A stretch of DNA of 35,485 nt, from positions 1-35,485 of the forward strand of contig JAUHXF010000010.1 of NCBI GenBank assembly GCA_030427125.1, given 5' to 3'. Each line of letters starts with the position of its first letter. Positions within the stretch are counted from its first letter, which is position 1. The translations under genes were made by a program, and so were the position numbers. The notes beneath the pieces were generated by a model. The model was not told where the DNA came from, made no database searches, and worked only from the letters and a program-made list of their open reading frames with translations. Positions 27,801 through 35,485 of the stretch are shown piece by piece. Origin of the DNA: a bacterium. Its GTDB lineage: Bacteria > Patescibacteriota > Saccharimonadia > Saccharimonadales > SZUA-47.

Positions 27801-27845
27801 CTAGCTAAAGAATACTCAAGAGAACGGGAGGAAATGCTGGTATGA
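24840..27845 (+). CDS. hsdR: Type I restriction endonuclease subunit R
   Basis: DITLLLNGMPIAFIEVKKP (PD-ExK), HTQGSGKTALS, FLDEVHRS, GLTGTPLI. Confidence 0.96.
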   Translation: MSFNENTRVKIPAILHLTRLGYTYLSLKDASYDPETNIFTDVFYDSLRSLNEGVSDDEIKRQLDDIKLALDNEDIGRKFVELLNGASDLKLVDYKNPKNNKLHVVTELTYKNGEDEFRPDITLLLNGMPIAFIEVKKPNNHDGVIAERERINVRFKNSKFRSFMNITQILVFTNNMEYDSNDADPIQGAYYSSTSYDEARFNYFREEEKLDLNTLLSEEDEDIENFVLKDNNLATIKHSPEFITNKNPLNPTNRISTSLFSRDRLLFLLRYSLAFVDGENGLEKHIMRYPQIFATKAIERKLDEGVKKGIIWHTQGSGKTALSYYNVHHLTDYFQKQNIIPKFYFIVDRIDLALQAKREFSERGLSVKTISSKEDLVKEFKTNRAVSNLKGKREITVVNIQKFKDDSDILQNSDYDLNIQRVYFLDEVHRSYNPSGSFLANLLASDREAIMIGLTGTPLISKDRKSRDTFGDYIHRYYYNESIADGYTLRLIREGIENNYRIQLENALREIEIHQGDLDKRQIFAHEKFVNPMLDYVTSDFTNSRIRLGDKTIGGMVVCESADQAKALYETLLERNAQADPKDQFSASLILHDVGTKDERKDWVDDFKDGKTDFLFVYNMLLTGFDAKRLKKLYLARVIKSHNLLQTLTRVNRPYRRFRYGYVVDFADISKEFEITNRAYFEELQLELGDEMETYSNLFKSTDEIESEIAQIKESLFHYDLSNSEVFSQQVSEISDRTKVIELKKILANARDLYNIIRGKGEYELLDKLDFKKLQGLYNEVSRHLDLLNLKESLENEVDTSGLLNVALENVLFKFTKVSEEELKLADELKDILKRTRESLGNNFDPEDPAFVSLYDELRRLFKKKNLDEISQDEMNANIQSLQLIFDKAEELNRKNRLLKAKYENDEKYTRIHKRIVERNKPTLAESEIFQALTDIKDKTDDKILLNQNMLENEGYFETQMRQFVATGFDSTKTKLDSEATHYISDILAKEYSREREEMLV

Positions 27846-29467
27846 ACCAAGAGTTTACGAGACAGACCAAAGAACTTATCGACAACCTAAAAGGAGTATG
27901 TACCTCTTACGGCTTAGGTAACGACGGCAATGAGTTTAAGATTATTACCCAAGTCTTTCTCTATAAGTTTATGAATGATAAGTTTGGTTATGAGCTTAAA
28001 CAGCTTGAGCCGAGTCTCAAAGATGCTGAAAGCTGGGAGCAAGTCGTTGCCGACTACTCTGACGACAAGTACGACCTACTACTCCTAAAAATGAGTCCAG
28101 ACAGTGCAAGACTCAAGCGTGAGCACTACCTATCTAATCTCCATAATCGTCAGAACCAAGAAGAGTTTGCTAAATACTTCGATGACACGCTTAGAGATAT
28201 TGCTATCTTTAACAAAGACATCTTCTCTGTAAAGACTGAAGGTAGAGCAAAAGTAGAGCTATTTGATGAGCTAAGCCAGTTTATCTCTGATAGCTCTAAA
28301 CGAGACGATTTCTGCCGTGCGCTTGTTAATCAACTGGTGAACTTCAGCTTTGAAAAGACTTTCAACGAGAAGTTCGATTTCTTCTCAACAATTTTTGAAT
28401 ACCTCATAAAAGACTACAACAAAGATGGTGGCGGTAAATACGCTGAGTACTACACACCTCATGCAGTATCTAAGATTATGGCCTCTATTCTTGTCGATGA
28501 GCCAACAAGCAACGTGACTATCTATGACCCATCGGCTGGGTCAGGCACACTTCTTATGAACCTAGCTCACGCAATTGGTGAAGACCGCTGTACGATTTAC
28601 TCACAAGACGTATCACAGAAATCTACAGCTATGCTGAGGCTTAACCTCGTCCTCAACAACTTAGTTCACTCTATCCAAAATATCATTCAGGGAAACACTA
28701 TTCTTCACCCCTACCACAGAAACGGAGACAAGCTAAAGAAGTTCGACTATATAGTTTCAAACCCACCATTTAAGCTCGATTTTAGTGATTACAGGGATGA
28801 TCTAGATACGTCAGATAATCATGATCGCTTCTTTGCTGGTGTACCAAACATTCCAAACAAAAAGAAGGAGAGTATGGCAATTTACCTCCTATTCATTCAG
28901 CACATAGTCTACTCGTTGAATGAAAAAGGTAAGGCTGCCGTAGTAGTCCCTACGGGATTTTTAACAGCAAAGTCCGGGATAGAAAAGAAGATAAAAGAAG
29001 AGCTTATCAGAACTAAATCATTGCTGGGTGTAGTTACCATGCCTAGTAATATATTCGCGACAACCGCGACTAATGTATCAGTACTCTTCTTCGATAAGGG
29101 TCTTGAAAGAGATTACGCTGTACTTTGTAACGCCTCAGAACTCGGGACGATAATTAAGGATGGAAAGAACCAGAAGACTATTCTCTCAGAGGAAGAAAAC
29201 CAGAAAATAATCGAAACTATGAGCAATGCTCTTGAGGAAAAACAATTTTCAAAAAGAGTGAAGTTCAAGGATATTTCTGAGAGAAAGTACTCTATAAATC
29301 CTGGTCATTACTTTGATGTTGAGATTGATTTCAAGCCTATAACTCCTGAAGAGTTCATAGATAAAAAGAATAGCTATATCCTAGGTCTGAAAGAGCTTGT
29401 TGCTAAAGGCGAAGAACTAGACTCAGCTTTAACAGACATGCTAGAAAAACTAGAGCATGAGCGTTAA
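27842..29467 (+). CDS. hsdM: Type I restriction-modification DNA methyltransferase subunit M
   Basis: YDPSAGSGTLLMN, DYIVSNPPFKLDF, KYAEYYTPHAVSKIMA. Confidence 0.97.
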   Translation: MNQEFTRQTKELIDNLKGVCTSYGLGNDGNEFKIITQVFLYKFMNDKFGYELKQLEPSLKDAESWEQVVADYSDDKYDLLLLKMSPDSARLKREHYLSNLHNRQNQEEFAKYFDDTLRDIAIFNKDIFSVKTEGRAKVELFDELSQFISDSSKRDDFCRALVNQLVNFSFEKTFNEKFDFFSTIFEYLIKDYNKDGGGKYAEYYTPHAVSKIMASILVDEPTSNVTIYDPSAGSGTLLMNLAHAIGEDRCTIYSQDVSQKSTAMLRLNLVLNNLVHSIQNIIQGNTILHPYHRNGDKLKKFDYIVSNPPFKLDFSDYRDDLDTSDNHDRFFAGVPNIPNKKKESMAIYLLFIQHIVYSLNEKGKAAVVVPTGFLTAKSGIEKKIKEELIRTKSLLGVVTMPSNIFATTATNVSVLFFDKGLERDYAVLCNASELGTIIKDGKNQKTILSEEENQKIIETMSNALEEKQFSKRVKFKDISERKYSINPGHYFDVEIDFKPITPEEFIDKKNSYILGLKELVAKGEELDSALTDMLEKLEHER

Positions 29468-30587
29468 AACGAAGACATTAGACGCAGTAGCCCACTACCC
29501 GTCAGGAGGTAGCAACTCAAGTAGTAAGTTCTATGTAGGTACAGATAATCTGCTACAAGATAAAAAAGGTGTCGTGCAAATTGATACACCTCGATCTGGT
29601 CAATCTTCTGCTTTTAAGCATGGCGATATTCTAATATCAAATATACGACCGTACCTGAAAAAGATATGGTACGCAGATTGCGAAGGAATACATTCGCCTG
29701 ACGTACTTTGTATTAGAGCAAACGATGACTATGATAGTAAGTTTTTATACTATAGCTTATTTAGAGATGACTTTTTCCGTCACATGATGGTTGGTAGTAA
29801 GGGAACAAAGATGCCTCGTGGTGATAAAGATCAGGTTATGCAATTTATTGTTCCTGATTTTTCTCCCAATTATCAGGAGCAAGTATCCGGTCTTTTGTGG
29901 ACTCTTGATCAAAAAATAAAGAACAATCATCTGCTAAATGAAAACATCATTAATCTGTTAGAGCTTGTTTTCCAATACAAATTCATTCAAGTGAATAAAA
30001 GTGCGGAGGAGGGCTGGAAAGAAGTTGAGCTTTCTAGTATTGCAGATCAGTCTACAAGAACTGTCAGTCCCTTAGAAGGAAAAAACTATAATTACTATAG
30101 TATACCTGGATTTGATAAATACGGCAGCTACACAGTAACTGACGGCAAAGACATAGACAGCTCAAAACTTAAGGTCTTAGATAATGATGTGCTAGTGTCT
30201 AAATTAAACCCTAAACACAACAGAGTAGTATTTGCAGAAAATTGCGACGATCAGATTGCTTCAACAGAGTTTGTTGTAATAAGGGCAAAAAATACTACAA
30301 TTAAGAATCTTATTTTTGTACTGTGTCGTTCCACCCATTTCAGAAAATACCTTGAGCAAAGTGCAACTGGAACCTCAAACAGCCACAGGAGAGTATCACC
30401 TGAAGTAATCTTTAGATATAAATTTAACTATAATGAGAATGCTGCCGTAGAATTTGGAGCGTTTGCAAGCCCCTTAATGGAAACATACACGCATAACATC
30501 AATGAGGTTAAAGAACTAATAGGAATAAGGGATTGGGTCTTGCCACTGTTAATGAATGGCCAAGTGAAAGTCAAGGATGCTGCTTAG
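29457..30587 (+). CDS. hsdS: Type I restriction-modification specificity subunit S
   Basis: Two target-recognition-like halves with repeated helical linkers (YQEQVSGLLWTLDQKIKNNHLLNENI); DILISNIRPYLKK and DVLVSKLNPKHNRVVF. Confidence 0.92.
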   Translation: MSVKTKTLDAVAHYPSGGSNSSSKFYVGTDNLLQDKKGVVQIDTPRSGQSSAFKHGDILISNIRPYLKKIWYADCEGIHSPDVLCIRANDDYDSKFLYYSLFRDDFFRHMMVGSKGTKMPRGDKDQVMQFIVPDFSPNYQEQVSGLLWTLDQKIKNNHLLNENIINLLELVFQYKFIQVNKSAEEGWKEVELSSIADQSTRTVSPLEGKNYNYYSIPGFDKYGSYTVTDGKDIDSSKLKVLDNDVLVSKLNPKHNRVVFAENCDDQIASTEFVVIRAKNTTIKNLIFVLCRSTHFRKYLEQSATGTSNSHRRVSPEVIFRYKFNYNENAAVEFGAFASPLMETYTHNINEVKELIGIRDWVLPLLMNGQVKVKDAA

Positions 30588-32049
30588 TAAGTCTGAGTAC
30601 ATGCTCTACCTTAAGCATCCTGCATGGTTGTGGTACAAAAAGTATGAAAAGAACAAACTACCAGAAGTTAGCGAAGCAGATCAAGCTCTCTTTGATGCTG
30701 GTAATGTGTTTGAGCGTTATGCCGAAGAACTATTCCCTAAAGGAATGCATCTAGGCTTTAGTAACTTTGATGAATACACAAGTCTCGCAGATCGAACTGC
30801 AAGAGCATTGCATGACGGCGAAAAGAACATATACCAAGGTAGATTTGAGGCTGACGGTCTAACTTTTATTTGTGATGTGTTGCAAGTTATCGATGGAAAC
30901 CGCATTGACTTAACAGAAATAAAGGCTACCACTAAAGTTAAGCCTGAACATATTTACGACTTGGCATTTCAAATGGTCGTATTGGAGAAATGCGGCTATG
31001 AGGTCAGAGATGTATTTGTCGCTCATGTAGATAATGGGTATGTCCGTGACGGTGATATTGATCCTGAGAAAATGACCAGAATTACCGATGTTACCAAGAA
31101 GGTAAAGTCCAAGAAACAAGAGACGATAGATAACATTGAGGCTGCTTTAGTGGTTGCCAACTCACCTCATTGCCCCGACCCTTCGCCAACTTATGCTAAT
31201 CTCGGCTCATTCAGCGAGTGGCTTAATATCTACAAACAACACATAACCATTGAAGATGGCAGCATCTTTGAGCTTGGAGGGCTGAACGCAAAACAGCTAG
31301 GATTCTTTGAAGAGCAAGGCATTACGAAGCTGTTAGATATCCCAAACGATTTTGAACTAAAGCCAAAGCAGATACTCCAGCTCGAAGCCGCCAAACTAGA
31401 TAAGCCAATCATTCACTCTGAACCAATCAAGCAATTCTTAGACGGATTGCAATATCCACTCTATTTCCTAGATTACGAGACCATGGGTGCGGTTGTGCCG
31501 TTCTTTGATGGACACCAGCCATATAAGCAGTACCCATTTCAGTATTCATTGCACATACTAGACTCACCCGAAGCAGAGCTTAGGCATGCTGAATACCTAC
31601 ACACAGAAAACTCCAATCCAATCGAAGCACTTAGTAAGCAACTGCGACATGATATTGGTGAAAATGGATCAGTCATTACTTGGAATATGGGCTTTGAAAA
31701 AGGCTGCAATGATCTTATGGCTACACTACTGCCAGAATATGCAGAGTTTTATCAAAACCTGAATGAACGCATAGTCGATCTTGGCATGCCTTTTGCGAAA
31801 GGATGGTATACGCATAAAGACTTTAGAACCAGTTGGTCTATCAAGAACATCTTACCAGTACTCGTTCCAGAACTAAGCTATAAAGATCTAGAAATTCAAG
31901 ATGGCACAGCCGCACAAAGAACATGGATGCACACAGTTCTTGATGGCAAAAACCAAGAGCTAAAGGATCAGATAATGAGCGACCTCGTCGAATACTGCAA
32001 ACTTGATACATTAGCCATGGTAGAGATATGGAGGGTACTACATGGCTGA
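30577..32049 (+). CDS. DUF2779-type protein: N-terminal RecB/Cas4-like nuclease + C-terminal DEDD (RNase H-like) exonuclease
   Basis: ICDVLQVIDGNRIDLTEIKATTKVKPEHIYDLAFQMVVLEKCGY (D...ExK + QhxxhxxxxY); FLDYETMGAVVPFF, ITWNMGFEKGCNDLM, LVEYCKLDTLAMVEIW. Confidence 0.83.
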   Translation: MLLSKSEYMLYLKHPAWLWYKKYEKNKLPEVSEADQALFDAGNVFERYAEELFPKGMHLGFSNFDEYTSLADRTARALHDGEKNIYQGRFEADGLTFICDVLQVIDGNRIDLTEIKATTKVKPEHIYDLAFQMVVLEKCGYEVRDVFVAHVDNGYVRDGDIDPEKMTRITDVTKKVKSKKQETIDNIEAALVVANSPHCPDPSPTYANLGSFSEWLNIYKQHITIEDGSIFELGGLNAKQLGFFEEQGITKLLDIPNDFELKPKQILQLEAAKLDKPIIHSEPIKQFLDGLQYPLYFLDYETMGAVVPFFDGHQPYKQYPFQYSLHILDSPEAELRHAEYLHTENSNPIEALSKQLRHDIGENGSVITWNMGFEKGCNDLMATLLPEYAEFYQNLNERIVDLGMPFAKGWYTHKDFRTSWSIKNILPVLVPELSYKDLEIQDGTAAQRTWMHTVLDGKNQELKDQIMSDLVEYCKLDTLAMVEIWRVLHG

Positions 32050-32986
32050 TGAAAAATGGAGCTATCGATTCCTTAAATGCAGAGACTGCGGGACCACAGA
32101 AAATAGACACTATGCATCTGGATACTGCGAAAGCTGCTACCCAAATACTACTGAATACAAAGTTTTGGAAGAGTTTATATCTGGAAAATCTCTTGCAGAT
32201 ATAGGTAGAGATTTAGGTTTCTCTAGAGAAAGAGCCCGCCAACTGCTAGAAAAAGCTATCTCCAACGAAGCAGACAACGTCTCAAATTCTGAAAGTAGCA
32301 AAGAAGAGAAAGCTATGATTCGAGACACGGTAAAAGAAGAAGCTAAAAAGAACAGTTACAGACTTAAATATGCTGAACAAATTGCCGATAAGTACGATGA
32401 CATGCTGGCCTTACTTGAATCAACAAGCATATCAAGTGCCAGCAACCTACTTACTCAGATAGGCGTGTCCGCAAGAGCAAGTTTTATTATTGATGAGGAC
32501 TACCCAGATATATCAAAGAGACTCTTTATGAACGGCAACCGATGGTCAACACAGCACGACTGTTGTGTAAGTTGCGGCACAACGGAAACAAAGCACAGAT
32601 CAAGTGGACTGTGCGAACAGTGCTATAGGAAATCAGAGGGATTCAAAGAAATTCAGATGCGTTGGCGAAAAGAAAACTATGCAAAGTTCCGAGCATCACA
32701 GAAAAGATACGAACGGGAATACTATAAGCGACCAGAAGTTAAAGAAAGACAGAAAATACAAGGCTACCAGCAAAGATTTGGCAGTAAGGCCAGGAGAGAT
32801 GCAGCCATTAAGCAGAACGGCAACAAGTGTATAGAGTGCGGCATTTCTAGGGCTGAACACCGAAGCAAATATGGCCATGATCTATCGGTTCTACACATTG
32901 ATGGAAATTTGGACAACAATGACTCGGATAATCTAAAGCCATACTGCAAGTCGTGTTCTTCTAGGTTCGCTGTGCTGAAGAAATAG
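32042..32986 (+). CDS. Zinc-ribbon / sigma70-region-4-like HTH / HNH endonuclease-like protein
   Basis: CRDCGTTENRHYASGYCESCY and CVSCGTTETKHRSSGLCEQCY; SLADIGRDLGFSRERARQLLEKA; CIECGISRAEH...LSVLHIDGNLDNNDSDNLKPYCKSC. Confidence 0.8.
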   Translation: MADEKWSYRFLKCRDCGTTENRHYASGYCESCYPNTTEYKVLEEFISGKSLADIGRDLGFSRERARQLLEKAISNEADNVSNSESSKEEKAMIRDTVKEEAKKNSYRLKYAEQIADKYDDMLALLESTSISSASNLLTQIGVSARASFIIDEDYPDISKRLFMNGNRWSTQHDCCVSCGTTETKHRSSGLCEQCYRKSEGFKEIQMRWRKENYAKFRASQKRYEREYYKRPEVKERQKIQGYQQRFGSKARRDAAIKQNGNKCIECGISRAEHRSKYGHDLSVLHIDGNLDNNDSDNLKPYCKSCSSRFAVLKK

Positions 32987-35483
32987 TCTTTTTCTTAATA
33001 TCGTTGATTGATGATGCTCTGTTTTTCTTACGTTTCTTAGCTTTACGGCTTCTCTTGGGCACTTCTTCATCTAGTTGTTGGTGTTGTTGGACGATATTCG
33101 GTATCCTCCCGTAGGTTTGGCGTGAAAGGTTTTTTACTTCATCAGCTATTGCAAGATTAAGCTCGTCATCTACGACTATTGTCTCCCCAGACATAGGCTC
33201 TTGAGTGTGAACGGCTGCAATTCGGCAATAAAAGTTATAGGCTGGCAGATTAGCTATTTCGCCCTCGTTTACATACGGTCTGAACAATGGCAAAATCATG
33301 CGTTCATCGGCTGGACTTCCTGATCTGAAAGCAATGATTGTACCTACATTGGCTAGAACAATATCTACTAGCCGTTGCTCTTCTTGTTGCTGGGTTGATT
33401 GCTCAGCCATAACTAAGAAGAGTTTGTACTTACGAGCTTCAGACAACATCTGCACAAAGCTCATGGTGGCAAAGTTTTGGAACTCATCAACATATAGATA
33501 ATAGGAAGTTCTGTTACTTAGAGTCTTTCTAGCTCTTCTGAGCGCCGCTAACTGCAATTTAGCAAGCACAGTGACACCAAACAACATTGATGTGTCTTCA
33601 CCGAGTAACCCTTTCGAGAAATTACAGATGATGATTTTCTTATCATCCATGGCTTTATCAAAATCTATGGTGGATTTATCTTGCTCTAGAATCCTTCTTG
33701 CACTTGCTGAGAATAGGAATCGTCCGATCTTGGCTGTAATACCAGCAGCCATTTTAACTTTCTGCATCTCTCCAGCTTTGCCAATTTCGTTCTGCCAGAA
33801 TATCTTTAGATCTTTATCTTCAAGCTTGTTCACTACTTTTTTGCGGAACTTGGCATCGTTTAGCAGTCTAAAGATCGTAAAGAGGTTAGCACTCTCCATA
33901 GTAAGCGCCGTTTGGATAGTGTTTCTCAGCACATACTCAATCCTATGGCCTCCGCTGTCATCATCGGAAAATATTTTTCTCAACACCGATACTGCCGACT
34001 CTGTAACTAGATCCTTTTCTCTCAGCAAATCATCACCAGACAATCCCTCTGGCAGTTCAAGTAGGTTAATACCGACTGGTCGAGCCAGATCATCAGGGTT
34101 GATATAGATAACATCCTGCATTCGTTCCTTCGGGATAAGCCCAAGGATTTCTTCTGCTAGATCACCATGTGGATCAACAACTGCTATGCCTTTACCGTTT
34201 TTGAGGTCTTGCACTATTTGGTATTTCAGGAGGGTAGTTTTACCGTTACCCGTACCGCCAATCACATACATGTGTCTTTCACGCTCAGATTCGGTTAGTC
34301 CAATAGGTGTTTCTACTCCATGATGTTTGTTTACTCCAATCAGCACATCGTTATCTCTGCCAGACTTAAGAGATACTGGTGCTGGCAAAACCTTGCTTAA
34401 TGACTTCACGACATTAGTTGTTTTTGCGGATTCAGAGTGTGGGAAGTGATAGAGCTGAGATAACTCTCTTGCAGAAAAGTAGTTACTAGAGCCAAAAGTA
34501 TTGAAGCGTTTTTGAGTCGCCCCGTGCAAGATTCTCTTGCTAAAACCAAGACGGCGGCGCTTCAATTTAAGCTTTTGGTAGCCGGGCACATCATAAACAC
34601 CAAGTGATGAACTAACAGCTTTTTTGAACTTCTTTTCTGCTTGTTTGTCCTTGGTGTTTAAAACAAATCTAACATCGCAATCAAATAGTGGGCGTTTTAA
34701 CTTTTGGTTTACTGACTCTATAACTTCATGCTCAAAGTAGCTCAGAGTCCTAACTGGTTTATCCCCACGAGCTAGTTGTTTCTTGTACTCTAAGTCTTTC
34801 TGAGCGCCAACAATGTTATATCTGGTGGTTTCATGGTGAATCCCAGCCGAGAAAGCATCTGCTACACCAAATAACAGCTTATTGGTCGCGGATAGAAGTG
34901 GCACAGAAAAAGCTGTCTTCACTTTTGCCTCTGGCATAAAGGCGTCATTTCTTAAGATCTTTTTCCTTAAACTCTCCGCTTGTCGCAGCTTAACAGGCTT
35001 TAATACTAGCTGGTAAATAGCAGACTCATCAGAACCTAGCTTAGTCATGGTTGATGTTATGTATGCTAGTGGATCGTTTTGTTCTAGCTCCTCAAAGTTT
35101 TGGAGCGGGTAGGCAAAGTGGCTTGCTTGACCTAGCTCAAATACTCGTTTTGGCTTAATCGTGTCTTGTTCAATCTGTTTGGTTTTTGCGTCTGGTATAT
35201 ATGACTCGACAAGCTTTTCAAGCACAGCAACTCGATCACTAGGACAACATAAGACAAAACGTATTCCTTGTTCCTTATTGGCGTGAATTTCTACGCTGAA
35301 TATGTGTTTTCTGTCCAGTAGCATGTCTACAATGCCCTGTTCACCAAGACGGTAAATAGCCGAAAACAACGACTCGGTAGCATCAAGCGACTTATCTAGG
35401 AATGCTGGAGGGGTTATCTCAAGATATGCCAAGCTTCTAGAGCGTAGATAGATCACGCCATACGCAGACCTTATTAGCGCCAT
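32961..35483 (-). CDS. VirD4/TraG-like type IV coupling / DUF87-type ATPase (true start may lie outside the window)
   Basis: MYVIGGTGNGKTTLLKY (Walker A), GIAVVDPHGDLAEEIL, YLYVDEFQNFATMSFVQMLSEARKYKLFLVMAEQSTQQ. Confidence 0.85.
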   Translation of the reverse strand: MALIRSAYGVIYLRSRSLAYLEITPPAFLDKSLDATESLFSAIYRLGEQGIVDMLLDRKHIFSVEIHANKEQGIRFVLCCPSDRVAVLEKLVESYIPDAKTKQIEQDTIKPKRVFELGQASHFAYPLQNFEELEQNDPLAYITSTMTKLGSDESAIYQLVLKPVKLRQAESLRKKILRNDAFMPEAKVKTAFSVPLLSATNKLLFGVADAFSAGIHHETTRYNIVGAQKDLEYKKQLARGDKPVRTLSYFEHEVIESVNQKLKRPLFDCDVRFVLNTKDKQAEKKFKKAVSSSLGVYDVPGYQKLKLKRRRLGFSKRILHGATQKRFNTFGSSNYFSARELSQLYHFPHSESAKTTNVVKSLSKVLPAPVSLKSGRDNDVLIGVNKHHGVETPIGLTESERERHMYVIGGTGNGKTTLLKYQIVQDLKNGKGIAVVDPHGDLAEEILGLIPKERMQDVIYINPDDLARPVGINLLELPEGLSGDDLLREKDLVTESAVSVLRKIFSDDDSGGHRIEYVLRNTIQTALTMESANLFTIFRLLNDAKFRKKVVNKLEDKDLKIFWQNEIGKAGEMQKVKMAAGITAKIGRFLFSASARRILEQDKSTIDFDKAMDDKKIIICNFSKGLLGEDTSMLFGVTVLAKLQLAALRRARKTLSNRTSYYLYVDEFQNFATMSFVQMLSEARKYKLFLVMAEQSTQQQEEQRLVDIVLANVGTIIAFRSGSPADERMILPLFRPYVNEGEIANLPAYNFYCRIAAVHTQEPMSGETIVVDDELNLAIADEVKNLSRQTYGRIPNIVQQHQQLDEEVPKRSRKAKKRKKNRASSINDIKKKTISSAQRT

Positions 35484-35485
35484 CA

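Larger units (their letters stand above)
18251..35485. mobile_element. Integrated element at tRNA-Gly (left end visible; right end outside the window)
   Basis: Large serine recombinase abutting and overlapping the tRNA 3' end, then accessory, replication-, RM- and coupling-protein genes. Confidence 0.75.

Noticed and set aside
33571-34107. 178-aa plus-strand ORF inside the coupling ATPase
   Set aside because: Antisense shadow of a conserved ATPase; no recognisable motifs.
1-35485. CRISPR array
   Set aside because: No regularly spaced direct repeats seen; the Cas4-like domain at 30577 is not accompanied by cas genes.
1-35485. UGA recoding as in some CPR lineages
   Set aside because: UGA appears as a normal terminator (e.g. 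recombinase, hsdM/hsdR junction), and conserved genes are full length under the standard bacterial code.

Overview
The window looks like a chromosomal segment of a Candidate Phyla Radiation bacterium, probably Saccharibacteria-like (inference from gene style; not searched). Positions ~1-18,250 are core-like: tpiA 3' end, UvrD/PcrA helicase, NUDIX, DUF348/G5 wall protein, rsmA, MauE/DoxX-like protein, MarR, GH37-like trehalase, tmRNA, serine hydrolase, YihY/BrkB, ClC channel, and tRNA-Phe, -Leu, -Cys and -Gly. From the 3' end of tRNA-Gly (18,186-18,262) to the window edge lies an integrated element. It starts with a large serine recombinase whose stop codon falls inside the tRNA. It also carries an RHH-like regulator with palindromic operators, a replication-relaxation-like protein, YdeI/DUF1801/DUF2958 genes, an FtsK-like domain with altered Walker motifs, a HAD protein, a GIY-YIG/DUF4357 nuclease, and a VirD4/TraG-like coupling ATPase. 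Its main cargo is a tightly overlapping five-gene operon: hsdR-hsdM-hsdS-(RecB/Cas4-like + DEDD-exonuclease DUF2779 protein)-(zinc-ribbon/sigma4-like HTH/HNH protein). Main leads: (1) this extended Type I RM operon with two added nucleases; (2) tmRNA and tRNA-Phe share an architecture in which the gene 3' end is followed by a terminator, an inverted T-arm copy, a direct copy of the 3' terminus, and a second terminator; (3) a tmRNA with a long predicted tag and a non-canonical T-loop; (4) -10 boxes 6-8 nt upstream of many start codons (up to 13 nt at hsdR), suggesting widespread leaderless transcription; (5) an FtsK-like domain that has lost its Walker A lysine.
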